Below are positions 1 to 5,625 of a stretch of DNA of 8,175 nucleotides, one piece after another. Location of the stretch: assembly GCA_025963265.1 (NCBI GenBank), contig JAOPUY010000439.1:1-8175 (forward strand), given 5' to 3'. This DNA is from Frankiales bacterium (GTDB lineage Bacteria > Actinomycetota > Actinomycetes > Mycobacteriales > Jatrophihabitantaceae). The notes under the pieces are model-generated. The model had not been told where the DNA came from. It did not search any database and was given only the letters and a program-made list of their open reading frames with translations. The position numbers and the translations under genes were made by a program. Numbering within the stretch: the first letter of the stretch is position 1; each line of letters starts with the position of its first letter.

Positions 1-2
1 TG

Positions 3-740
3 TTCGTGGTCTACGAGGTCTGGGTGTCCAACATCTTCGCCCACGAGAAGCAGCACCAGGACCACCAGCAGCTCGCGCAGGCCTGGCAGTCCGGCCAGGA
101 CCCGCTGCACGGCGAGGACCGGCTTAATCTCCCGTCCGGCAAGCAGGTCACGATTCCTGGCGGCGAGGGTTTCGCCAACCTCTACATCCCCCGGTTCGGC
201 AAGGACTACGCCTGGACGATCGTCCAGGGGACGAACGAGGGTGACCTTGAGCGCGGACCGGGGCACTACACCGGCTCGGCGGTGCCGGGCCAGGTCGGCG
301 ACTTCGCGCTGGCCGGGCACCGGGTGGGCAAGGGCGAGCCGTTCTTGAACCTGGATCAGCTCGTCCCGGGTGATCCGATCGTCGTTCAGACCGCTGGCAA
401 CTGGTACGTCTACCGCGTGCTCGGCAACGCCGCCGCCTACGCCGCCGCCGAGAAGCTGACCAACAAGTCGGCCCGGGACGCGGCCGAAGCGGCCGCGTAC
501 GCCGCGCCGAACAGCCAGGGCGTGGTCGGACGCGAGATCGTGTCGCCCAACGCCGTCTCGGTCATCGACCCGGTGCCCAATCACCCCGACGCCACTCCGA
601 CGACCGCGTTGATGACGATGACCACCTGTCATCCGAAGTACAGCGCGAATCAGCGGATGATCGTGCACGCGGCCCTGGCTCGGGCGGTGCCGGCCGCCGG
701 CAACGCGATTCCGAAAGAGCTACCCGGAGGGACCCTCTAG
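3..740 (+). CDS. srtE: Class E sortase, 5'-truncated by the window edge
   Basis: This membrane-anchored transpeptidase should join sorting-signal proteins to the cell wall outside the membrane. The frame is open to the window edge and begins in the end of a hydrophobic segment (FVVYEVWVSNIF), so the cytoplasmic start and most of the membrane anchor lie upstream; the GTG at position 6 is probably internal. Counting that GTG as residue 1, the catalytic His is in GHR (about H105), the catalytic Cys in TMTTCHPKYS (about C208) and the Arg in NQRMIV (about R217), all in the expected order. LYIPRFGKDYAWTIVQG and REIVSPNAVSVIDPVP are typical family blocks. Unusually, an Ala-rich stretch of about 30 residues (140-173) separates YVYRVL from REIVSP, where class E sortases I know go almost directly from one to the other. 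The stop codon abuts the next gene (TAGATG). Identification is firm; the substrate is unknown. Confidence 0.93.
   Translation, partial: FVVYEVWVSNIFAHEKQHQDHQQLAQAWQSGQDPLHGEDRLNLPSGKQVTIPGGEGFANLYIPRFGKDYAWTIVQGTNEGDLERGPGHYTGSAVPGQVGDFALAGHRVGKGEPFLNLDQLVPGDPIVVQTAGNWYVYRVLGNAAAYAAAEKLTNKSARDAAEAAAYAAPNSQGVVGREIVSPNAVSVIDPVPNHPDATPTTALMTMTTCHPKYSANQRMIVHAALARAVPAAGNAIPKELPGGTL
423..524 (+). other. Ala-rich insertion within the sortase domain
   Basis: About 34 codons encode an alanine-rich, probably helical segment lying between the YVYRVL strand and the REIVSP strand of the sortase. It contains two similar pieces, AAAYAAAE and AEAAAYAA, suggesting a small internal duplication. The core family blocks before and after it are intact, so it reads as an inserted surface loop, not a frameshift. 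Confidence 0.55.
726..732 (+). promoter_or_regulatory. Shine-Dalgarno for the small membrane protein
   Basis: GGAGGGA ends eight bases before the ATG at 741 and lies inside the last codons of the sortase gene. It is the only clear Shine-Dalgarno sequence seen in the window and supports both the ATG at 741 and translational coupling to the sortase. Confidence 0.75.
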
Positions 741-911
741 ATGTACGTCTGGATCTGGCGGCGCCTCCCCGGGGCCACCGCGTTGCGCGTCCTGCAGGTG
801 CTGCTGCTGCTCGCCGCGGTCTCGGCCCTGCTGCTGTTCGTGATCTTCCCCTGGATCGAGCCCAAGCTGCCGGCTAACCCGATCACCGGACCCGGCACCG
901 TCAGCCAGTAA
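741..911 (+). CDS. Small single-pass membrane protein (56 aa)
   Basis: The ATG directly follows the sortase stop codon (TAGATG) and is preceded by a strong Shine-Dalgarno sequence, so the frame is very likely translated with the sortase. The 56-residue product starts MYVWIWRRLPG, with positive charges before a hydrophobic stretch at about residues 16-37 (VLQVLLLLAAVSALLLFVIF). A short tail follows that opens WIEPKLPANP and ends GPGTVSQ. The charge pattern predicts the N-terminus inside and the tail outside. From memory, small membrane proteins of this type sit next to sortase/pabA loci in other actinomycetes, but I know of no assigned function. It could assist the sortase or be an independent membrane peptide. 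Confidence 0.8.
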   Translation: MYVWIWRRLPGATALRVLQVLLLLAAVSALLLFVIFPWIEPKLPANPITGPGTVSQ

Positions 912-956
912 CTGCCGGGCCTTACGGCGCGGCGCAAAGAGGTAGCGCGGCGATGG

Positions 957-962
957 GATGAT
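957..962 (+). promoter_or_regulatory. Possible -10 element of a leaderless pabA transcript
   Basis: GATGAT keeps the A at position 2 and the T at position 6 of the actinobacterial -10 consensus TANNNT, and lies exactly six bases before the GTG at 969. No Shine-Dalgarno sequence and no convincing -35 are visible. The call rests mainly on the same spacing at three other genes in this window. Confidence 0.35.
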
Positions 963-968
963 GGCGGG

Positions 969-1631
969 GTGACCCGAATCCTGGTTGTCGACAACTACGA
1001 CAGCTTCGTATACAACCTCGTGCAGTACTTGGCCCAGCTGGGCGCCGAGGTCGAGGTGCGGCGTAACGACGCGGTCGAACCGGCTGAGCTGTCCTCCTGG
1101 GAGCTCGACGGCGTCCTCATCTCTCCCGGCCCGGGCACCCCCCAGGACGCCGGTGTCAGCATGGCCGTCGTGGCCGCGTGCGCCGATGTCGGCCGCCCCC
1201 TGCTCGGGGTCTGCCTCGGTCATCAGGCCATCGGCGCGGTCTTCGGCGGCATCGTCGAGCGGGCGCCCGAGCTGCTGCACGGCAAGACTTCGGACGTGGT
1301 GCACGACGGCTCGGGCGTGCTGGCCGGACTCCCCTCGCCCTTCACCGCCACTCGGTACCACTCCTTGGCGATCCGGCCCGATAGCTTGCCGGACGAGCTT
1401 GAGGTGACCGGCCGCACCGAGTCCGGCGTGGTCATGGCGGTGCGGCACCGGAGCCTGCCGATCGACGGCGTGCAATTCCATCCCGAGTCGGTGCTCACCC
1501 AGGGCGGCCATCGGATGATCGCCAACTGGTTGGCCAGTTGCGGGGCCGAGGTGGACTGGCCGCTGGTCGAGCGGCTTGGCCAGGAGCTCGACGCGATGCG
1601 GGCGCAGGCCTTCAGCAGCAGCTCCCTCTGA
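969..1631 (+). CDS. pabA: Aminodeoxychorismate/anthranilate synthase glutamine amidotransferase subunit
   Basis: This class I glutamine amidotransferase of 220 residues is full length for the family. It hydrolyses glutamine and passes ammonia to a PabB or TrpE partner, which aminates chorismate for folate or tryptophan synthesis in the cytoplasm. The opening TRILVVDNYDSFVYNLVQYL, the oxyanion-loop region SPGPGTPQDAG (52-62), the nucleophile Cys82 in GVCLGHQ, the HGK block, and His171/Glu173 in FHPES complete the triad. The GTG at 969 is the only in-frame start near the conserved N-terminus; no in-frame ATG or GTG lies just upstream. It follows the small membrane protein by 57 bases and may have its own promoter. 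PabA and TrpG cannot be told apart by sequence alone and many actinobacteria use one subunit for both pathways. No pabB or trpE is present here. Confidence 0.95.
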   Translation: MTRILVVDNYDSFVYNLVQYLAQLGAEVEVRRNDAVEPAELSSWELDGVLISPGPGTPQDAGVSMAVVAACADVGRPLLGVCLGHQAIGAVFGGIVERAPELLHGKTSDVVHDGSGVLAGLPSPFTATRYHSLAIRPDSLPDELEVTGRTESGVVMAVRHRSLPIDGVQFHPESVLTQGGHRMIANWLASCGAEVDWPLVERLGQELDAMRAQAFSSSSL

Positions 1632-1675
1632 GCCCCCGGGTCGCGCGACGGCAGCCGCTGGGCCAGACTGGGGGC
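1632..1675 (+). promoter_or_regulatory. pabA-bpa intergenic region with GCCCCC/GGGGGC arms
   Basis: The 44-base gap starts with GCCCCC (1632-1637) and ends with GGGGGC (1670-1675), which are exact complements and touch both the pabA stop and the bpa start. They could pair to hide the bpa start region. The loop is long (32 bases) and no U-run follows, so it is not a standard terminator. Confidence 0.3.
1664..1669 (+). promoter_or_regulatory. Possible -10 element of a leaderless bpa transcript
   Basis: CAGACT fits NANNNT and lies exactly six bases before the ATG at 1676. No Shine-Dalgarno sequence other than the G-run itself is seen, and no -35 is recognisable. This is weaker than the serS and groES-like examples. 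Confidence 0.3.
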
Positions 1676-2239
1676 ATGACTGAATCGAGCGACACCGACA
1701 ACAGCGAGGTTGTCATATTGGGTGGCGGGCGTGATTCGCCGGAGGCCGAGGCTTCCGACGACGGCGACCTGACCGCTCAGATCGAGCAACCGGCCAAGGT
1801 CATGCGGATCGGCACGATGATCAAACAGCTGCTGGAAGAAGTACGCGCCGCGCCGTTGGACGAGGCCGGCCGCCAGCGCCTGAAGGAGATTCACCAGTCC
1901 TCCATCCGGGAGCTCGAGACCGGGCTGTCGCCTGACCTGCGAGCTGAGCTCGATCGGCTGAGCTTGCCCTTCGACGAGGAGCGGGTTCCGAGCGAGCCTG
2001 AGCTGCGAGTAGCGCAAGCGCAACTCGTCGGCTGGTTGGAGGGCCTCTTCCACGGCATCCAGACGGCGTTGTTCGCCCAGCAGATGGCCGCTCGGGCCCA
2101 GCTTGAGCAGATGCGGGGCCGAGCGCTTCCCGGCCAAGTCGGTCCGGCCGGGCCGGGCGCCGGCGGGCTGTTCGGTCCCGGCATGGGCTCGGGCGAGCAG
2201 GGCGCACCGGGTGAGCACGGAACCGGTCAATACCTCTAG
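1676..2239 (+). CDS. bpa: Bacterial proteasome activator Bpa (PafE)
   Basis: Bpa forms an ATP-independent ring that docks on the 20S proteasome and opens its gate, letting unfolded or damaged proteins be degraded without Pup tagging or the Mpa ATPase. The 187-residue product has an acidic disordered N-terminus (1-37), a helical core (about 38-147, with QPAKVMRIGTMIKQLLEEVR and LEGLFHGIQTALFAQQMAAR as family blocks), a Gly/Pro-rich flexible linker (150-183) and the C-terminal GQYL motif that inserts into proteasome alpha-subunit pockets. Length matches the mycobacterial protein (about 178 residues). The ATG at 1676 gives the expected N-terminus; a longer in-frame reading upstream would overlap pabA and is not family-like. 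Its stop shares a base with the next gene's GTG. The proteasome genes themselves are outside the window. Confidence 0.95.
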   Translation: MTESSDTDNSEVVILGGGRDSPEAEASDDGDLTAQIEQPAKVMRIGTMIKQLLEEVRAAPLDEAGRQRLKEIHQSSIRELETGLSPDLRAELDRLSLPFDEERVPSEPELRVAQAQLVGWLEGLFHGIQTALFAQQMAARAQLEQMRGRALPGQVGPAGPGAGGLFGPGMGSGEQGAPGEHGTGQYL

Positions 2240-3042
2240 TGCGTCGCCACGTCGGCAGTTGGCTGCATGTTCAGATCCACACGCCGGCGCGGCTGCTGCT
2301 GCAGATCGCCGTGGCCGATCACTCGCCCGCGGTGACGACTGAGTCGCTGGTGCTCACGCTGGACGGGGTCGCCGTCGAGGCAACCGAGGTCGCCGCGCCG
2401 CACCGCGGCCGCTGGCATCTGCTGGAGGTGCCGCCGGGACAATTGCTGGTCGACTACCGGGCCAGCATCGACGGGGTCGCCGCCGAGCCCGTGGTCGCGG
2501 TCGCCGAGGAGATGAGCTACCTGCGGGCCAGCCGGTACGCCGAGTCCGACAAGCTCTACGCGTTGGCCCGCGAGGAGTTCGCCGGCGGCCCGGCGGACCC
2601 GTCGTTGCCGAGCGCGGTCGCCGCCTGGGTCGGCCGGCGCCTTTTTTACCTCTCGGGCTGGAGCCGTCCGACCGACGGCGCGGTCGACACGTTGCTGGCC
2701 GGCCAGGGTGTCTGCCGGGACTTCGCGCACTTGGTCACCGCCGTGCTGCGGGCCCTCGACGTGCCGGCCCGGACGGTCGCCGTCTACGCGCCGGGCTTGA
2801 CCCCGATGGACTTTCACTCGGTGGTGGAAGCCTTTGTCGACGGACGCTGGCTGACCGTCGACGCCACCGGCCTGGCGCCGCGGTCGAGTCTGGTGCGGAT
2901 CTCCACCGGCCGGGACTCGACCGACACCGCGTTTCTGTCCAGTTACCGCGGTGAGATCAGCATGATCGACCAGGTGGTGACCGCGGTCATCGACGGCGAC
3001 CTGCCGTGCGAGGACCACTCCGCCCCGATCCAACTGCGCTGA
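2239..3042 (+). CDS. Transglutaminase-like family protein
   Basis: This 267-residue protein has the bacterial transglutaminase layout: a beta-rich N-terminal domain (about 1-88), the linking block YLRASRYAESDKL (94-106), and a papain-like core with Cys159 in GVCRDFAHL, His193 in DFHSVVEAF and Asp208 in LTVDAT. All triad residues are intact, so peptidase or transamidase activity is possible. No signal peptide or membrane helix is seen, implying a cytoplasmic protein. The GTG start overlaps the bpa stop by one base (TAGTG) with no Shine-Dalgarno sequence, so translation is probably coupled to bpa. Elsewhere this family is often found with circularly permuted ATP-grasp and alpha-E proteins; none are present here. 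The link to Bpa suggests, but does not show, a role in protein turnover. Confidence 0.9.
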   Translation: MRRHVGSWLHVQIHTPARLLLQIAVADHSPAVTTESLVLTLDGVAVEATEVAAPHRGRWHLLEVPPGQLLVDYRASIDGVAAEPVVAVAEEMSYLRASRYAESDKLYALAREEFAGGPADPSLPSAVAAWVGRRLFYLSGWSRPTDGAVDTLLAGQGVCRDFAHLVTAVLRALDVPARTVAVYAPGLTPMDFHSVVEAFVDGRWLTVDATGLAPRSSLVRISTGRDSTDTAFLSSYRGEISMIDQVVTAVIDGDLPCEDHSAPIQLR

Positions 3043-3060
3043 TATTGGGCACGGGCTGAT

Positions 3061-3900
3061 TTAGGGCATGGCCAGCAGCTCGTGGATGAGGTTGGCCACC
3101 GCGTCCTCGTCATTGCTCCGCTCCAGCACCACGTCGGCGGCGGCCGCGGCGGCCGGATGGGCGTTGGCCACCGCGTAGGAGCGACCGGCCCACCGCAGCA
3201 TCGGGATGTCATTCGGCATGTCGCCGACCGCGACGACCTGGGAACGGTCCACCCCGTGCGACTCGGCTAGCTTCGCCAGGCCGCTGGCCTTCGTCACGCC
3301 GACCGCCGAGATCTCGACCAGGGCCGAGTGCCCGGAGCGAGTCACGGTCACTTGCTGTCCGACCAGCTCCTCGACTTGGTCCATGAACTCGTCCGGGTCG
3401 AGGTCGCGCGCCTTGCCGAGTAGTTTCACGGCCGGTTTGGCCAGCAGCGCGGGCAGCTCCGTCTTGGTGGCGACCGGGATCGGCCGGCCCAGTCGGTCTG
3501 AGGTCGGGATGACCTCCCAGTCGTGGCGGTAGTCCGGCTCGAAGGCGAAGTCGAGGCCGTACTCGACGGCGAAGCGGATTTCCGGGATGGCCGCTCGGAG
3601 CCGGGTGGTCACCGCGGTCAGCGTGGGCACATCCATCGGGTGCTCGGCCAGCAACGCCTCGGTGTGCAGGTCGTAGGTGATGGCGCCGTTGGCCCCGATC
3701 GCGATGCCGCGGTGTCCAGTCGCGGCGGCGACCTCGTGCAACCAGCGGGGCGGCCGGCCGGTGACGAATGCGACCAGCAGCCCGCGGCGCTCGGCCTCGG
3801 CCAGCGCCGCGCGCGTGTCGTCGCTGACCGTGTTGTCACTGCGTAGCAGCGTGCCGTCGAGGTCGGTGGCCAGCATCCGCATTCGCTGCGGCGTGCTCAC
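3061..3900 (-). CDS. HAD-IIB (Cof-type) phosphatase
   Basis: This haloacid-dehalogenase superfamily hydrolase should act on small phosphorylated metabolites, such as sugar phosphates or nucleotides, with Mg2+. From the GTG at 3900 the product is 279 residues. Motif I is DLDGT (nucleophile D13, acid D15), motif II is VTGRP (T47), motif III is K204 in GVTKASG and motif IV is GDMPND (D227, D231). The roughly 100-residue insert between motifs II and III is the type IIB cap. The start is chosen because its GTGA overlaps the serS stop by four bases, a usual coupling arrangement. An ATG at 3882 is a fallback, giving 273 residues and still keeping motif I. The gene converges on the transglutaminase gene with 18 bases between stops. 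The substrate cannot be predicted. Confidence 0.92.
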   Translation of the reverse strand: MSTPQRMRMLATDLDGTLLRSDNTVSDDTRAALAEAERRGLLVAFVTGRPPRWLHEVAAATGHRGIAIGANGAITYDLHTEALLAEHPMDVPTLTAVTTRLRAAIPEIRFAVEYGLDFAFEPDYRHDWEVIPTSDRLGRPIPVATKTELPALLAKPAVKLLGKARDLDPDEFMDQVEELVGQQVTVTRSGHSALVEISAVGVTKASGLAKLAESHGVDRSQVVAVGDMPNDIPMLRWAGRSYAVANAHPAAAAAADVVLERSNDEDAVANLIHELLAMP

Positions 3901-5165
3901 TTGCTGGCCGGCGGGATCAGCAGCTCCCGGCCGCCGAGCCAGGGACGCAAGGCCTGCGGGACATAGACCGAACCGTCCGGCTGCTGATGGTGGTCGAGCA
4001 GACAGGCGATCGTCCGGGCGATCGCGCACAGCGTGCCGTTCAGGGTGGCCACCGGCTGGTTGCCGGCCGCGGTCCGCGCCCGGATGTTGAGTCGCCGGGA
4101 CTGGAACGTGGTGCAGTTCGAGGTCGAGGTGAGCTCGCGGTAGGCGCCCTGCGAGGGGAACCAGGCCTCGATGTCGAACTTTCTCGACGCGCTCGAGCCG
4201 AGGTCGCCGGCCGCGACGTCGATGACCCGATAGGCCAGCTCGAGCGAGTCCATGAACTCGCGCTCCCAGGTGAGCAGCCGCTGGTGCTCGTCCTCGGCCT
4301 CCTCGACTCCGACGTAGGAGAACATCTCGACCTTGTCGAACCAGTGCACCCGGATTATGCCCTTGGTGTCCTTGCCGTAGGAGCCGGCCTCGCGGCGGAA
4401 GCAGGCCGAGAAGCCCGCGTAGCGAAGCGGCAGCTCGGCCGCGTCCAAGATCTCGTTGGAGTGGAATCCGGCCAACGCGACCTCGGAGGTCCCGACCAGG
4501 TACAGGTCGTCATCGGCCAGCTTGTACACCTCGGCCGCGTGCGCGCCGAGGAAACCGGTGCCCTCCATCGTCTCCGGCTTGACCAGCGCGGGTGCGATGA
4601 CCGGCGTGAACCCGAGCGAGTCGGCCTTGGCCATCGCCAGGTTGATCAGGGCCAGCTCCAACTGGGCGCCGATGCCGGTCAGGAAGTAGAACCGCGAGCC
4701 GGAGACCTTCACCCCACGCTCGGTGTCGATCGCGCGCAACGAAGTGCCGATCTCCAGGTGGTCCTTGGGGTCGGTGATGACCGGGATGGCCCCCACCTCG
4801 GCCAGCGTGCGGAAGTCGTTCTCACCGCCGGGCGGCGCGTCCGGCGAGGCGACATTGGGCAGCGCGAGCTGGGCCAGCCGCAGCTGCTCCTCGGTCTCGA
4901 CCTGGGTGGCCTCGGCTGCCTTGACCGCCGCCGACAGGGCCTTGGCCTGCTCGAGGATCGCCGGCCGCTCGGCCGCTGAGGCGCTTTTGACCGACCGGCT
5001 AGCCTCCTTCGATTCCGCCCGGAGCGCGTCGGCGGTCGAGACCGCGCTGCGCCGGCGCTGATCCGCGGCCAGCAGGGCGTCGACGAGGCCCTCCTCGCCG
5101 CCGCGGGCACGTTGCGAGGCACGGACGAGCTCGGGATTCTCACGGACGAACTTGAGGTCGATCAC
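3897..5165 (-). CDS. serS: Seryl-tRNA synthetase
   Basis: This class II aminoacyl-tRNA synthetase charges tRNA-Ser (and tRNA-Sec where present). The 422 residues match the family length. The N-terminal [10 protein letters not shown] block leads into a long antiparallel coiled coil (about 25-100) that grips the tRNA long variable arm. The catalytic core has TSE (226-228) for serine binding, motif 2 around FRREAGSYG (256-264) with [11 protein letters not shown] following, and motif 3 with [15 protein letters not shown] (376-390, R384 for ATP). Start is GTG at 5165, which gives the standard N-terminus. There is no Shine-Dalgarno sequence, but a -10-like TAACCT sits six bases upstream, so the mRNA is probably leaderless. 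The HAD phosphatase gene overlaps its stop by four bases, so the two likely form one operon. I saw no T-box leader. Confidence 0.97.
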   Translation of the reverse strand: MIDLKFVRENPELVRASQRARGGEEGLVDALLAADQRRRSAVSTADALRAESKEASRSVKSASAAERPAILEQAKALSAAVKAAEATQVETEEQLRLAQLALPNVASPDAPPGGENDFRTLAEVGAIPVITDPKDHLEIGTSLRAIDTERGVKVSGSRFYFLTGIGAQLELALINLAMAKADSLGFTPVIAPALVKPETMEGTGFLGAHAAEVYKLADDDLYLVGTSEVALAGFHSNEILDAAELPLRYAGFSACFRREAGSYGKDTKGIIRVHWFDKVEMFSYVGVEEAEDEHQRLLTWEREFMDSLELAYRVIDVAAGDLGSSASRKFDIEAWFPSQGAYRELTSTSNCTTFQSRRLNIRARTAAGNQPVATLNGTLCAIARTIACLLDHHQQPDGSVYVPQALRPWLGGRELLIPPASK

Positions 5166-5175
5166 CTGTTCAGGT
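5164..5175. repeat. Palindrome over the serS start and -10
   Basis: ACCTGTTCAGGT has perfect five-base arms (ACCTG/CAGGT) around TT. It covers most of the proposed serS -10 and the GTG itself, a place where a bound repressor would block both initiation steps. No known operator is recognised, and an arm length of five can arise by chance. Confidence 0.4.
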
Positions 5176-5177
5176 TA
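5172..5177 (-). promoter_or_regulatory. -10 element of a probable leaderless serS transcript
   Basis: Read on the minus strand, TAACCT matches TANNNT and is separated from the GTG at 5165 by six bases (GAACAG). Transcription would begin at or next to the start codon. No clear -35 is seen at 17-18 bases upstream. Confidence 0.5.
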
Positions 5178-5221
5178 TCCGTCGGCCCAACCGCGATGGC
5201 GCCACCCGCGCGCGGGCCGCG

Positions 5222-5278
5222 ATGGCGCTCATCGCCGTGGCGGTGCTGATCGGGCTTTGGGCGGTACTCCGGAAATGA
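5222..5278 (+). CDS. Possible 18-residue hydrophobic peptide
   Basis: In the gap between serS and the groES-like gene, an ATG at 5222 opens MALIAVAVLIGLWAVLRK before TGA at 5276. It looks like one membrane helix closed by basic residues, the usual form of a C-terminal anchor. No Shine-Dalgarno sequence is visible. It may be a real membrane micropeptide, the remnant of a longer anchored protein (the frame stays open upstream into antisense serS without a good start), or chance in GC-rich DNA. From memory, small DUF3618 membrane proteins can neighbour groES-like genes in actinomycetes, but no DUF3618 motif is present here. Confidence 0.25.
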   Translation: MALIAVAVLIGLWAVLRK

Positions 5279-5285
5279 CAGGCCT

Positions 5286-5291
5286 TAGGCT
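5286..5291 (+). promoter_or_regulatory. -10 element of a probable leaderless groES-like transcript
   Basis: TAGGCT matches TANNNT and is followed by six bases (GGCCGG) and the ATG at 5298. It lies in a small palindrome, GCCTTAGGC (5282-5290). No CIRCE-type heat-shock operator (TTAGCACTC with GAGTGCTAA) is present. Confidence 0.5.
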
Positions 5292-5297
5292 GGCCGG

Positions 5298-5621
5298 ATG
5301 AGCCCTGCCGACCGACTGCCGATCAAGATGCTGCACGATCGCGTGCTGGTGAAGCTCTCCCCGGAGGACGGCGAGCGCCGCTCGTCCGGCGGCATCCTGA
5401 TCCCGGCCACCGCGCAGGTGTCCAAGCGCTTGGTGTGGGGCGAAGTGCTGGCCGTCGGCAACCACGTGCGCTCGGTCGAGTTGGGCGATCAGGTGCTGTT
5501 CTCACCCGATGACCGGCACGAGGTCGAGATCGCCGGCGAGGACTACCTGCTGCTGCGCGAGCGCGACGTGCACGCGGTGGCTGCCCCGCGCAACGACGCC
5601 AACACCGGCTTGTACCTCTGA
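5298..5621 (+). CDS. Stand-alone GroES-like co-chaperonin (Cpn10 family)
   Basis: The 107-residue product has the Cpn10 order of elements: KMLHDRVLVKL (first strand), SSGGILIPATAQ (mobile loop with the ILI-type hydrophobic contact for the chaperonin), WGEVLAVGNHVRSVELGDQVLF (barrel core), then EVEIAGEDYLLLRERDVHAVA (the family's closing block). Classical GroES forms a seven-membered lid on GroEL, aiding protein folding in the cytoplasm. Compared with classical GroES it has extra residues at both ends and a divergent loop (VSKRLV where the EKPQEG-type segment would be). No groEL follows, and no CIRCE operator is seen. It is therefore probably a paralogue of the main groES; whether it pairs with a GroEL is unknown. 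Its stop is four bases from that of the convergent sigma-factor gene. Confidence 0.88.
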   Translation: MSPADRLPIKMLHDRVLVKLSPEDGERRSSGGILIPATAQVSKRLVWGEVLAVGNHVRSVELGDQVLFSPDDRHEVEIAGEDYLLLRERDVHAVAAPRNDANTGLYL

Positions 5622-5625
5622 TCGG

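Noticed and set aside
720..1511. Long minus-strand open frame (263 codons) opposite pabA
   Set aside because: It is antisense to a firmly identified gene, has low-complexity composition, and no recognisable domain; typical for GC-rich DNA.
1223..2230. Minus-strand open frame of 335 codons opposite pabA and bpa
   Set aside because: It crosses two real genes on the other strand and shows no protein-family motif.
2236..3033. Minus-strand open frame opposite the transglutaminase gene
   Set aside because: The plus strand carries an intact catalytic triad; the reverse product is rich in Gly, Arg, Asp and His and has no motif.
3043..3060. Bidirectional terminator between the transglutaminase and HAD genes
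   Set aside because: The 18 bases contain no stem with a convincing length and no T-run.
3987..4979. Plus-strand open frame of 330 codons opposite serS
   Set aside because: serS motifs 2 and 3 are intact on the minus strand; this is a shadow frame.
5166..5297. T-box leader for serS or CIRCE operator for the groES-like gene
   Set aside because: The space is too short for a T-box with a -10 so close to serS, and no TTAGCACTC/GAGTGCTAA pair is present.
5622..5625. Terminator between the groES-like and sigma-factor stops
   Set aside because: Only four bases separate the stops and no hairpin was seen in the flanking coding ends; convergent transcripts may overlap here.
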